A stretch of 64,000 nucleotides of DNA, taken from NCBI RefSeq assembly GCF_918797505.1, contig NC_092796.1, positions 60,356,851 to 60,420,850 on the forward strand. The letters are read 5' to 3'. This stretch comes from Bemisia tabaci. Its lineage: Eukaryota > Arthropoda > Insecta > Hemiptera > Aleyrodidae. A model generated the notes under the pieces. The model saw only the letters and a program-made list of their open reading frames with translations. It had not been told where the DNA came from and ran no database searches. The position numbers and the translations under genes are program-made. This document shows positions 13,920-26,878 of this stretch, in pieces (within the stretch, counting starts at the first letter, position 1; each line of letters begins with the position of its first letter).

Positions 13920-15430
13920 TTATCACAAACGGAAACACAATGTTGGCTGCAATCACACTTTAAGGCACGAACTTCAAAATCATCCATATCACAGGCACCA
14001 TTTGGATGCATTTCTGAAAAAGTGGAGCCTAAAATAGGAAATTAATTAGAATCAATATTTACGTCTCTTTTCAGCTCATTTCCTTGCTATCCACTTTCAG
14101 AAATGAGACTACAGACCAACGAGGACAATTACATAGAGGTATTTTTAATCACGTAACGATGAATCATAATATGCATATGATTTTAGGAGTACAAATTCTA
14201 TAAAAACTTTCCAAATTACAATCTTGGTTTAGAAAATTGACAAAGTTCAATTTTCAATCAGACCCAGAACACAAATTTTGTATGGCAGTACAAATATCAG
14301 TTGTTGAACTAGAAGAGCGTGTATCTTGCAGGACATTTCAAAATTTCCAATTGTAAGTATTTTATTTTTTTAAAATCGCAAAAAATAATATCGCTAGAAA
14401 TTTCCAGATTTAATAGCTACAGAAACAAGAAAAATAAAAAAAATTTGCCAAGTGATTACGATGGGCTTTTCCATTAAAATAAAATGAGACCAAAATTTGC
14501 GATGTTGTATGAACATCCATTATTGTATCATAAACTGTGAAAGGCAACTACTTACTTGCTAAAAACGTAATTTTGCAAGTTACGAAATGAAAATTTTAGG
14601 CGATGAGCAAGTTCCATACATTTGAGCATACACTGTTTAGGGCGTCTATCACGGTGTTCATTGAAGAATCATTGTTTTTTTGTTTTTTTTCCAAATATAT
14701 GTAGCTTTCATGCTAATGTTATCATATCTACCATGACTGTTGGATTTAGGCCACAGACAGAAAATAAAATTCTTTTTGAATACTGATATTTATATCACAT
14801 GGAGGCTCTTAACTAAAAGCTATCAATAAAATGAAACACTCAAGAATATTTTGATCTAATTGAATACAAAAACAGATAATGAAAGAGATTTTCTGAAAAA
14901 ATAAAATAATACTGAATACACGTTATTTTTACACTTCAGATTAGAGTCTAAAAGTAATATTGCTTTTGACTTGAATTTCAAAGATAATAAAAAGGAGGTT
15001 TTCCTGAAATTTTAGGTTCCTGCAGAATAGAAAGGAAAATTACCAATTACAAATTTTTTCTTTGTATACCATGCTTTCATGACTTTTACACATGAACAGT
15101 AACGTATTGCAGATCACACGTAACTTTGAAGCTATAGAATCACAGCAAGTTTATGGGGGGGGGGGGGGGGGGAATTCAGATGTAGAGGAAATAATCTAAC
15201 CAAAACGCAGTATGGTAAAAGTTACTGTAGAGAAAATGAAAGCCTTCGCTTCCAGTTGAAAAATATAATTTTTCATGAAATAAATGCTGAAGACAGAGAA
15301 ACAAGTTAAAAAAGGCTAAAAAAGGGAATAATCTTCAGAATTAAATTGATAAAATGAAAATTAATGTGGCACTTTCCATAAAATACCAAGATGAACTGCA
15401 TTTTAAATAGCCAAACATTAAATGACTTCA
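13920..15430 (-). other. 3' flank and probable 3' UTR of the nuf gene
   Basis: AT-rich sequence between the gap and the nuf stop codon with no supportable coding frame on either strand. Part should be the nuf 3' UTR on the minus strand. It holds a long G-run at about 15157-15172. The satellite edge must lie within about 1.5 kb plus the gap of the end of this gene. Confidence 0.5.
14361..14366 (-). terminator. Candidate polyadenylation signal AATAAA for nuf
   Basis: Plus-strand TTTATT reads AATAAA on the minus strand, about 1.07 kb past the nuf stop codon. The hexamer is common by chance in DNA this AT-rich, so it is only the most obvious candidate. Confidence 0.3.
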
Positions 15431-15586
15431 CTAAGAGTTTGGCCCGCTTGAGGTTGAGGATGAGGATGGTGTACACTTCACTTCTAGCAGCTGCGGGTAG
15501 TTTTCTACTATGTTCAAAAGGATTCCATCTATATAAGCTCTAAGTTGAGAGTTCACTTCCTGTTGCTCTTTCAGCGCCGTTTTCAT
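15431..15586 (-). CDS. nuf: nuf terminal coding exon: Rab11-binding domain and stop
   Basis: The acceptor TATATCCAG precedes ATGAAAACG; the exon enters in phase 0 and ends at TAG (15433-15431). It encodes 51 residues. The first part, [20 protein letters not shown], continues the helix, and the next 17 residues (GILL..EVK) complete the conserved Rab11-binding hydrophobic strip, including the Tyr-Ile-Asp start and the Leu-Leu-Glu-Val-Lys end. A serine-rich tail ([12 protein letters not shown]) follows. Joined directly to the upstream exon, the reading aligns without gaps to the vertebrate class II pattern (LAAE..D..AL/I..Q..N..L..YID), so this junction is the constitutive one. Domain recognition is from family knowledge; no alignment was run. 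Confidence 0.95.
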   Translation of the reverse strand: MKTALKEQQEVNSQLRAYIDGILLNIVENYPQLLEVKCTPSSSSTSSGPNS

Positions 15587-16441
15587 CTGGATATAAAAAG
15601 TAGTAATTAAAAAATTATCATAATGAAGAATGAATATGTAAAGATGCAAAGATCGGACAAAAAATGTCAAGTAGTTACATAAAAGTCAGAGGGCATCGAA
15701 TTCTTAATTCTCCTTGGAAATGGAAATTTTTGGAGGCAGAATTCACCACGATACTTTGAAATTTTACTGCTCGGAGTTGCCAAATTGTTTTGATAAAAAT
15801 GAAGTCTCCCAGGATCTTGATCGTCATTTTCTAAATCTGGAGGGAACTTTTTTTTTAATCCAAGGTTAACAAAAAAGGAAATAGAAATCGAAGCATTCAG
15901 AATGACCAAATAATCATGGATAACAACTTACTATGTAGCACGAAAATTCCTCAAACTTAAAATGACGACCGTCATAATACCTATGAGGGATTATCCCCTT
16001 ACAAACTTACCCCAACAAACCCTGGTAGAGGTTTGATCATTGAATTCTTCTTTAAGATTTCATTATCTTTAATTGCATAATTCATGATATGAGTGTTTAG
16101 AAATTTTTATGACTATACAAAATTAAGAACAAAGTGATTTCGTTTGTATCTTTATTTTTGTTTTGTTTTATTTATTAAAATTTGAGGTTGAAATTCCTGA
16201 TGTTTGTGCTTAATTTTCTTACTTTGTGCTTCTTGTTATATTAAGTGACCTGATATTCATACATAGCAAGTGTAATGTAAAGCCTTACCTTTTGAGTTTG
16301 AAGGCTGCATTCTCCAGACTAAAAAATTATACGAGAAAAAAAAATGAAAATAAAAAGCAGCATATTAGTGAATAGGCACTAAAAAGCAAGTACAAATATT
16401 TACAACTGGATTTTGCAAAAGCTTCTTTTGATAAAAGCAGT

Positions 16442-16478
<37 letters not shown>

Positions 16479-19400
16479 AATCAAAGTAGCAATCATTTTA
16501 AACTCACGTCTCTTCGATAAAATGGTGTATATACACAAAATCAATGCAAAAATAATAATATCTGAGTTTGAGAAATATAACCATAGACACTATCAGTGGC
16601 AGCTTTTTGCAATTCAGGGGAAAAAGCAAAGTTGTCTCTGCCAAGCTTGCTTTAATAAAGGGTTATGAATTTTTTTTAAATATTTTATCACCTCTTTGGC
16701 ACAGACCTTAATAGTCGAGTAAGTAAATTGAAAAAATGTTGTTGCGACTTTCCTTCTTCAGTATCCAGACTTAATGTAAATTTTTTAAAATTAATTGTAT
16801 CATAATTTTATCATGGATATACATCTAGTGCTCAAAATCATGAAAAGTTAAACATACATTACAACTTTGCCTGGATCTTATGATAGTGCTCCACTTTGAT
16901 AATAAGCGTGCAAAAATTTAAAACAACAGAGTGCAAATTAAATTGGAATGATCAAACGACTTGATTAAATGTTATACTTACATCATCCTGAGTCATGGCT
17001 TCAAGCTCGGCTGCAAGACTGTTGGATCCTGTCAATAGAGTTCTGCCTTCTTCGACACTTCTACTCAGGAGGAGGGCTTGGAGTTCATCGTACTGCTCTT
17101 GTAAGTCTGGAAAATAATTGGAGGATTGATTATTTTGGATATTGGGAAAATTATGGACTCAAAGTCATGAGTGGCAAATGGAGAATTCGCACGAAAATTT
17201 TTTATTGCTTCATCTGAAAGTGCTTAAAGAGCTGATTTCACAATATTTTTCATAATTTTTTTCTGATATGGGAAATGGTATAAAAATAGATTTAAAAGTG
17301 AGAAAATGTATGGCCTAGTGGCGTCATCTGGCGGCATTTCCCAATTAAACACATGTATTTTAGCAGATTAGATCATTTTATCATATCTTCTCCAGTACTT
17401 GTTCAATTCATGAACCAAGGGTATCCTTGTGTTCAGTTCACGCGGTTGTTTCCACTTAAGCACGAAATTAATCAAATTTCAGACACCTGCAAATTCTCTA
17501 TTGGGAAGCTAGGAAGGTCTGCCTCTTCGAGAATGTTACAAGGCCCTTTCAGAAAATAGGGGTGTTTTCCTCCCTTCCTTTTCGCCTTTTTTCACGGAGC
17601 TCATTTTAGGATTACATGAATGTATCAGTATATAACTCTGTATGTTTTTTCCGGGTCAATGTTACTCTGTTACAAATTTTTTTCAATTCCTTGTAGCGTT
17701 TATAAAATTATTTCAAAGAAATCAGTTTTTGGCACAATAAGATGTGTGGTAGTCAAAAAGTGGGGAAAGCGGACTAAAAGTTAATGACTCCTGTCCAATT
17801 CTCGTTCAGAAGTCCATTGATCATTTTAAGACTCAAGTCAGGCTAGGAGTCTGTTACGGGTGATTTCCTTAGCTTCAAAGGGGGTCCGCAAGAGGCCCCC
17901 TTGGAAAATTTTGAAATAACTGAGCCATCTCAAGAAAATTTTAGATTTTTACATTTCAGCATTTGAAAAGGGACAATAAGCATTACGTACATGATGATAA
18001 AGTTTTGTGCAAACAAACTTACTTCTATATTGTGTTCTCAACACATCTAGCTGTTGTTGGAGTTCTGTTGCAACATTGTTAGGACTATTTAATGCAGCAA
18101 TATGAGCATTTCTTTCTTGCCGTAACTGCTCCAGTTCAGCACTAAGTTCTTTTAAAAGCTGTTGAAGAGAAAGAGAAGAAGAAAAAAATTAAACTTGAAT
18201 TTATTAATAAATTATTTAATTTGTGAGTGTTATTTTCATTACCAAGGAAAGATATAATATCATGAGGCAAATTGAATGAAGTTAAGCAGAACAGCCACAT
18301 CTACATAGGCTTGCTTCAAAATCTTTTCTCCTATTTATAGTTTTTGAAATGACAGCAAGCAACTCGAGCATTGTTAAGATACTTCTCGCCCAGACGATGG
18401 TTATTTCCACAGCACTTGAGCAAAAATGTTGGTTTGTTTCCTTTCAAAAAATTAAATCAGGAGATTGGATTTTGAAACAATGCAACGTAGAAGTCAAGGT
18501 CTTGCTTAACTCTATCAAAATTAGTCTTTTAGTCTTAGACAAACAGCATGTGTTCATAACAGGCCTACAGTTTTACACTTTCAATGCAGTTGACTATCAA
18601 AACTGGGTGCCCGAAGAAATTTAGATTTGGAATTTTCTGACTTTTCCAGATTTCCTTGGCAGACGCTTAAACTAGGTTATTATATATTATAGGAATAATT
18701 GATGTAACATTAAAGATCATCGCGATTTGTTCTTTGCTTCATTTATACTACCCTGCATTATTATAAAAAAAATGATGCGTCTGTATTAAACTGACACTCC
18801 AGATCTGAATCTTTTTTTCTAGCTTTAAATAAAAGGTATGTAAAGTGGAAACCTTTATTCACTTTTCAGATTTTAAGTCATGAAAGAAAACAAACCTGTT
18901 CCTGAACACGACTTTGTTCCATGTACTTTTGTTCCTGGCGCTTGAAGAATTCAATTTCTTCTCGCAAAGTGATGACATTGCTCTCTGCATCGATTAGGTT
19001 CTCTTCAATTTTCCGTTTCTCTTCTTTAGCTTTTTCTGCTAAACTTCGACATCGCAGTGCTTCGTCTCGCAGGTTTTTGTTCTCTAACTCTACCGTTTGG
19101 AGTCTGGGAAAGTTTAAAAATAAAAATTAATTGGGTAAAATCGTAAGAACCAACAAATATCCTACCGTTCACATTAAAATCTACTTTGTGATAAAATAAT
19201 GCACCATGATTCTTTAAGATCGTTTCTAATAAGCGCACACATCATATTTGCTCTGCTTTCACTTTGTCTGCCTTTAGGAGACACCAGACGAGAAATCTTC
19301 GTGCTTTTAACAGGCGAAAACAATTCCTTAAAAGTTGGAAGGAGCAGGGTTTTGTATTATTTTACAGAAAATTGGAAAAATTGGGCTGCCCCCTACCTTC

Positions 19401-22400
19401 CCTAACAAGAAAGTAAAATATTTGAAGTAGTACTTAAAAATTATCTAAATTTGCAGAAGAGGAGTAAAAGTTTTCTCTTCTTCCTTTAGTTTATCATTTT
19501 TTCTTCTTCATTATTATTTTAATGGACCTCAAATCATGCTCTGCCCACGTTTGGTAAAAAATGGCTGGACTTCCCTACAGTATCTAGGTGGATAAGAATT
19601 AAATTTCTCTTTTCTCAAATGAGAGCAAGCAATTGTTAAAATGTTCACAAAGTTTCTGAATCCTTACTTATTTTTCTTACATGGTCAGTGGTACTTACTT
19701 GATGGCACAATTTTCAACTTGAAGCTGATTCTCACGGTCGACTCGTGCAACAAGCTCCCGATGTCTTTTTGCTTCTTCAGCTAAACGTTCCTCAGATCTT
19801 AATTCAACTTCACGAAGTTGCTCTTCTAACATTAAAACTCTGAAAAAAAGAGTGAAGCATAATTTGAGTGCTAAATTATTGAGAAAAACACAGTTGTATC
19901 AATCATTAAAATTTTTATTAACCCTTTCAGAGAAAATTCTGTAAAATTACATTTTTTTTAAAACTCAAAATATTCTTTTCAACGAAACAGAAAAATTCAA
20001 AAATTTTCAAAGTGGCTACATCATTGGTTCTCCCCATAAAAATTAAACTATGGTGGATATATTGACATATTGCAGTGGATTCCACAGAATTATTGGTTGT
20101 AAAAGATTTCAATGGAATATGGCTTCAGTTGAACAAACACTGCTCGATACTCGCATGCTTTGAAAACTAAATTCACACATGTAAAGTCTGTACCTGGCTT
20201 GGAGGGCCGCATTTTCTTGCTTGGCTCTCGTGTAGCGTTCATCCGCATGAGTTTGATTATCAGCAAGAACACTCATTTGCTGCTGCAATAATTCCACCTG
20301 AGAACAAAAAATAAAGACTGTGAATTTTTTGACAGTAAGGTGAGAGATGAAACACAACAACAGAAGAGCTTTTGTTTAATGGTTCATTCAGCTTATTCCG
20401 GCTGGCAATAAACTCATTAACTCAAAATTTCATAAACTCAAAATGGCTTTCGTCAAGTATCGCGGTTATTCAGTTAAACAATTATTTTCGCTCCGACAGA
20501 AATTTGCAGCATACCCGTGCTATCGTGCTAAGGAAAAACGACGTGTGAACCTTCAGGCATTGCCGAATTTTCTCTGATAAAATACGGATTTATTGGGGAG
20601 CTTGTAAATATTTTCTTTAAAACATTTCAGACTATTTTGTCCACAGTTAATCTGAAATACATCTGAAAATTTCAAGAAAAACTATGCGTACATTCCGTCA
20701 AAAATACATTTTTTATCCGGGGAAATTTGGCACCTCTCGTATGTTCATACGACGTTCTTCTTTAACACGGAGGCATGACAGGGTGAGTTAATTTTATTTG
20801 ACTTCAACCTCGTACTTACTTTATCACTCAACTTCTTGACGATTTTCCACACTTCTTGCTTCAAAAACCCGTTGATTTTCGTCGGTTTCACCGTCGGACT
20901 TGCCGGGTTCATCCACGAGAGGTTCTCGTTGCAGTTGAAGATTTCGTCGAGCAGGTCTCGCGTTTGGTCGACATTAGAAATTTCGAACTGACCCTCCCAA
21001 AGATCGTACTCTAACTCGTTGCCGTTGTCCTCTTCGGGATCGGCGTCATCACTTATACTCATTATCAGACACATCAAATCGTCGTCCGATCACTTTTCAT
21101 TTATTACACGAAAACCAGTCTTGTTCATCGTTTTTCGACTAACACACGACATCGACGCGACAGCATCACGAACATGCCTTGTTCAGAGTTCATAACAACT
21201 TTTCAAAACCAAAATCGAAGGAGTTCAAAATGATAGAAGCAAGGAGTTTCAAGGATTTTATAAGGCTTCCTGCAAACGTTTTCGAATATACTTTTAGGAA
21301 GGTGCTAAAAAACTTTTAAAACACAGTGTCTGAGACTGGGAAAAACCGGAACTTATTAAAAAACGAACATTTTCGGGAAAATCAGGGAATCTGATCCAGA
21401 AACCGGAAATCTCTTCTCCCACTTTTTTTTCTTCTCCTCCTTTTCTACGGTAGAAGAAGAGATTCCCGATCGAAATGTCATAGCTGAATCCTTAAATCAT
21501 CAGAATAATAGAGAAGTTTTCATTGACTGGATAGCATGAACACAAGGAACGCTTTTGGAATTGAAGATTTGAATGTGTGACAAAAAATGAGTAAAAAGAT
21601 TTAAAAAAATCAATATTCATAAGTGGAACTCCGGAGCATTATATTGTTCCTAAAGAAAATCCCGGGAAAGTGGAGAAAACTTCGGTTTCTCATCAAGAAG
21701 ATATCAGGGAATGCGAATAGTCAAGAATTAAGGACACAATGATTTAAAATACTAGGTTATGCTCAAAGTGAACTGCGTGGGAAAGCATGAAAGCTGAGAC
21801 AATTTCTCGGTGACTATGATTCATACAGCTTAAACTGCCATAAAACATGAATTTATTCCGATTCTTTCCGATATACCTAAGGCTGGCTCACGTCACTTCG
21901 AATAGGGGATTCACATGTCACCGCTAATTCACTACGTAAAAATTGGCCAGAAACAGAGCGAAGTACGAGAATTTACGCGCAAAAAAGGAGCCACGATAAC
22001 TTGCGAGAGACGAGGCACAAAATGAAGTAATTGACGGACGCAAGTGACTGTTCACTTGAATTGTTTGCTGATGATAGGATAGGAGGGACTTCAAGGTGGA
22101 GACGCCAGATGGGAGTGTCCGCTATTATAAAGGAGTGTGAAGTAGGAGCTCTAACAAAAGATAGGTTCTCATTTAGGTTATGTTTTATGCTTATTAGCCT
22201 GCACAAATACGACGCGCCATAAATATTTTGAAATTTTTGAAAAATCCTACGGAAAGAGAAGTCTTGTTGACATCATGCCAGTGATAATTCGAAGATAGGT
22301 CGAATAGATGGACAAGAAAATAAGAACACTAAAAAACGTGGCCCGAAGTGTATGTAAGAGGGTGGTAAAATAGTGCAGGGTCCACATTATTGTGCGGGGA

Positions 22401-25400
22401 AAGCGAGGCCAAAAATTTCAAAAATTTCGATTAGAGTAAAAAATCTGAACCCTACTGAGAACCAGTATAAGACTGAGGGGGAGAGTGCTCAGCTGCGGCA
22501 GACGCATTAGAATTTATGAAATTTCGGAATCACTTCCCCAGCAAAATAGCGTGGGCCCAGCACTTTTGTCCCACCTTGTGAGAATAGATAGAAAGATAGA
22601 CAGTTTTTTCGTGATTCAAGAAGAAGGCCTCTTTGACTTTAAGAGGTAAAAACTAGTCGTGTGAAGGATATAAAATTTATAGCCTCATTGATGTGTCAAT
22701 GATATATTTGATTAGAAAAACTATACTTTAAGATTACTGGAGACTTGTGAGTCCAGTGCATGGACATGTGAAGTGACTTTTGTGGAATTTCGAGAAAACA
22801 AGTTTAAAGTTACGCCTGAGGCGCGAAGCGCTTCGGCGAACGATCCGGAGCCGTAGCCTCCTAAAGTTTCGAGTGAACGAGGGATTTTGCTGAGGAAAAA
22901 ATTGAGATAGAGATACATAATTTTAGAACGGTCTTCAATCCCCAAAAAACGCTGGAAAAAAAACACATTGGAACTAGAGTCCAGACTCTTGAAAACATTG
23001 AGAAGAAAAAGGACTCTTGATTCAATCAGATTTAAGCTTAAAACAAAAGGAAATCCACTCAAATTAAGAGGCTTGGTTCTTGATTTAAGCTTAAATCTGA
23101 TTGAATCAAGAGTATTTTTTCTTGTCGATGTTTTAAAAGTCTGGACTCTAGATCCAATGTGTTTTTTTCCAGTGCAGAGGGGGGGGGGGAGGAGGAGGAG
23201 GACAAAATTTGAGCGAAAAAAATGCAAGAAGCATGTTGGATGAGGCCGTTGGAGCCAGACAGACGGGGCGCGGCGGTTTATTTAAGGTTAACTGCGGCGA
23301 TTGGACTTGGCAAAATAGCGGGAGCATCTGGTGGACGGGGGCAGAAAGCTCCATGATTGCACCCCACCCGAGAGCCGAGACCCGAGATACATTCACAACT
23401 TCCAACTTCCTCTTTGACGTTCGTCACTCATTATCCGACCTAACAACGAACGGCGCGGCGGCGCTGCAACGTTGGCAGCCTAGTCCGAGTCCGCCCTCTT
23501 TCGCCCATTCATAAGTCCCGAGTGATCAAAGTTGCGCGGGAACAACGGTCCTCTCATGGTCTTTCGTTCGTATGGACTGATTCGGTGGCTACGTAATCAT
23601 TGCGATCAATGGTGAAGCCGGGGGAGGGGGAGGGGGGCTGGAAGGTAGAATGTCCTAAAAAATCTCCAAAATTGACGTTGTTTAAAGGAAATCGACGGTG
23701 AAACTACCAGACAATGAATATCGTTTTACGACGTTGCAAACTTCCTGTCGCACTTTTTTTCTAAAAATGGAAAACTACACCCAACGTCGATTTTTGAAAA
23801 CTTCCGTAATTTTTCTCCTCTGTGCGAGGAAAACTCTGTGAAAACTTGAAGGAATGATAAAGACTTGTTTTCCTTCAAAATAAAATAAAATGGGAGCAGA
23901 CATTTTTCAACACGATAATCGAAATATTTGGTCTGGTATTTTCACCGTCAATATGCTGTTTTCTAGCCGAAGAACTTCAAAATATAAGCATCGTCCCATT
24001 TGGACTGAGTCACGGACTGAGTGCCCCTGCGAGCACTGATTCATGCGCCATAGAATGACTGGAGCGCCTTCAATTTTTAGCACGCATCACGGATGTCCAT
24101 AGAGCGCGAATAGTTTGCATCAAGGCGTTATTACCGATATCATCACCCTATGTTCGAATATCAATTGTAAAGCGCTAAGGAAAAAGGCCGTAGGAACACT
24201 CGAGTGTTGCCAAATTTCCTTCGAATAAATACGAATTTCCTTGAAAGCTTGTTAGGTCTTATTTGTCCAATTCTTAGAGAATTTTCATCCGTATTCACTC
24301 TAATGATTTTGAGAATTTCAAGGAAATACATATTTCTAACTTTCTTAAAAAAATAAAGTTTTGTCGGAAGAAATTCGGCAACGTCTGAGTCTTCAAACGA
24401 CGTTTTTTCGCTGCGTCAAACTTGCTTCGACGGCAGCCAAGCCTAGCACTGATGCAAGATAATTAAACTTAACTGAGCGAAATAGATTAATTCAAATCGT
24501 GGAACATTGAAATGGAACTCATTAGTTGGAAGTTTACAGAAAAATCCTTCGATTTGTTACTTTCATCTGTACTCGAGCGTGCAACACTGCGGAGAGACCA
24601 GACGACTCTAAAAAAAGTTCTAGGCGCCATAAAACTTGATTCGAAGCCATGAAATACAACGTAAACACATGTTCGATTCGAACGGGTCGTCGTATAAATA
24701 AACTTTTCGCATCACACCTTCACCTTAATTTGGCGGGGCAAGAAGAGAGGTGCAGCTATAAGATTTATCTTAATTTACTTTAGAATTTTCCATGGGTATT
24801 AAAAAATGGTTTATAAAAAAAAAGCAAGACTTCTTTCAGGTTTCAGCTGAAAGGTTCGGTCATTTTGAGCTATTTTAAAAGGCTAAAGTCAAATTATTCA
24901 AGCAGGGTAAAATGATTCATTCTTGCCGAATAGCTTTGGAAATGAATGCAACCTCATTCGGTGAGGAAATGTTCATTTTCAGAGACCTAGTGCGAGACCT
25001 TTCTAAATCTGGAATTACTCAGATTCGGCTTTGAGATCGTAAAAATGCACTTACTTGGATTTGGGTATTTTAAAGATTCGAAAACTGTGGAACTTTACTA
25101 GAAACTATGAAAAGCGATTTTTTTTTTTTTTTTTTTTAATGAACGCCGGTGCCAGCTTGACATAATAACCCTGGTACAAATTGGCAGTAGAATCTGTGTT
25201 CCAAAATACCATAGACCAACGGCCGGCTGTAAGATTTCCAATAGCTTCTATAGCCGGCTACACAATTTCTTATAGCCTTTTATAGCCGATGGCGATTAAG
25301 CAACTCACAGCCAGGCGATAAAAAGTATGCTAAACGTCACTAATTACGGATGCTAGGACTTAGTGAGTTTATGGACCACTGCTCTCTTTTTGGGCCGTAG

Positions 25401-26844
25401 TATCTTGATTTATTTTGCAAGGAAAGCTCCGTGCTTTTGATGGATGCCTGCCATTCCTAATATATTAGAGCGCCTTCAGTTTCGTATGATACTGTGCAAT
25501 ACCTCTGGTGTGAAATAGTTGCTTCAGACGCCGTGGCACGCTGCGTAGCGGCAGGCGGGCAGCCAGCGCGAAACGCGCCTACAAACCTAACAGGGATACT
25601 TCACGCGTTGCGCAATGCGTGACGTATCCCTGTTAGGTTTGTAGGCGCCAGTGCGTTGCCGCTCCGCTTTGCGTTCGGCTCTAATATTTAATCTGGCGGA
25701 GTCAGCGTTATTCAACTCATGATTTTGAAATGTTTGTACATCCTGTATGGATTATTCTCGTTTTAATTGATGAAAAAAAATATGTGTTAAAGGAAAATAT
25801 AACGTGTGTTTTGTAAATATTAAGGAGGTTCCGTATCAAACTTAATGATTTCCAAAGCACACGAATTTCTACACAATTTCTTATAGCCTTTTATAATCGA
25901 TGGCGAAAAAGCAACAGCCAGGCGATAAAGTGTAAAGCCCGGCTATAGGAACTATAGCCCGGCTGCATAATTTTTATCGCTTCGTATAGCCCGGCCGTAT
26001 AATTTTCTCCGCATTCTACAGCCAGCTATATGATTTTCTGTAGCCTTCTTTAGCCGGCTATAAGAATTCCTATGGTATTTTGAAACGCAGCTCTTATCGC
26101 CAATTTTTACCAGGGAATCTTTGTGGGATGAATTCGAGGGTCGTTTTACCTCACAATCGAGAAAAAGGGTTTAAAAACTTAGAGGACATAATTATGAATA
26201 ATTTGATGCAAACTGTGAGTTTTCCCGGCATAAAAAAAACGGGAAGGCAAATGCCTACAAAAAGGATACGAATCATTCTTCCGGTATCCGAATCATCTAT
26301 GGTCTAGACTAGCAATAAGCCGATAACTCTGAGCCGTGAGCAATTGAATTACTCACGTTATTGAGTGTACGTAGTTCCGGAAGGAAGTAATGAAAGTGGA
26401 GTGGAGTGGCTTTCATAATCAATAAAAATAAAAAGTCCATGAGAGGCAGATAATTGTATATGGAAACGTCAAAAGGAAAGATGTAAAACGAAAATCGATA
26501 AGGAGGTGGATGAAACAATAAACTTGGAATTCCATGACGGGCATCTGAACTCTCACGGCATTCCGACCAGAGGGAAGGAAAAGCTATAACGGAAAGCTTT
26601 TAGACAATGTTTAAGACGATGTACCGGGTTAATGATTTTGTACTTGATTTGACAAATGCAGACCAAAGCAAAAGCGTAACCCTACATCAGCAAATATCAT
26701 CAAAAACCAGATTTGCAGGCATGTATGTTTTACTTTTTCAGCGTATTTTTGGAACGGAAAAATCAAACGAGTCGATCAAATTTTCACCATTTAGTGAGAA
26801 CAAACAACTATGTATCTCGTTGTCGTTACTAGAAATTCAAGTGC

Positions 26845-26878
<34 letters not shown>

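Noticed and set aside
13115..14037. Long frames across the N gap on both strands
   Set aside because: They exist only because N bases contain no stop codons.
22720..23250. Frames of 168 and 91 codons over the 22.9 kb foldback
   Set aside because: They translate a mobile-element palindrome on both strands.
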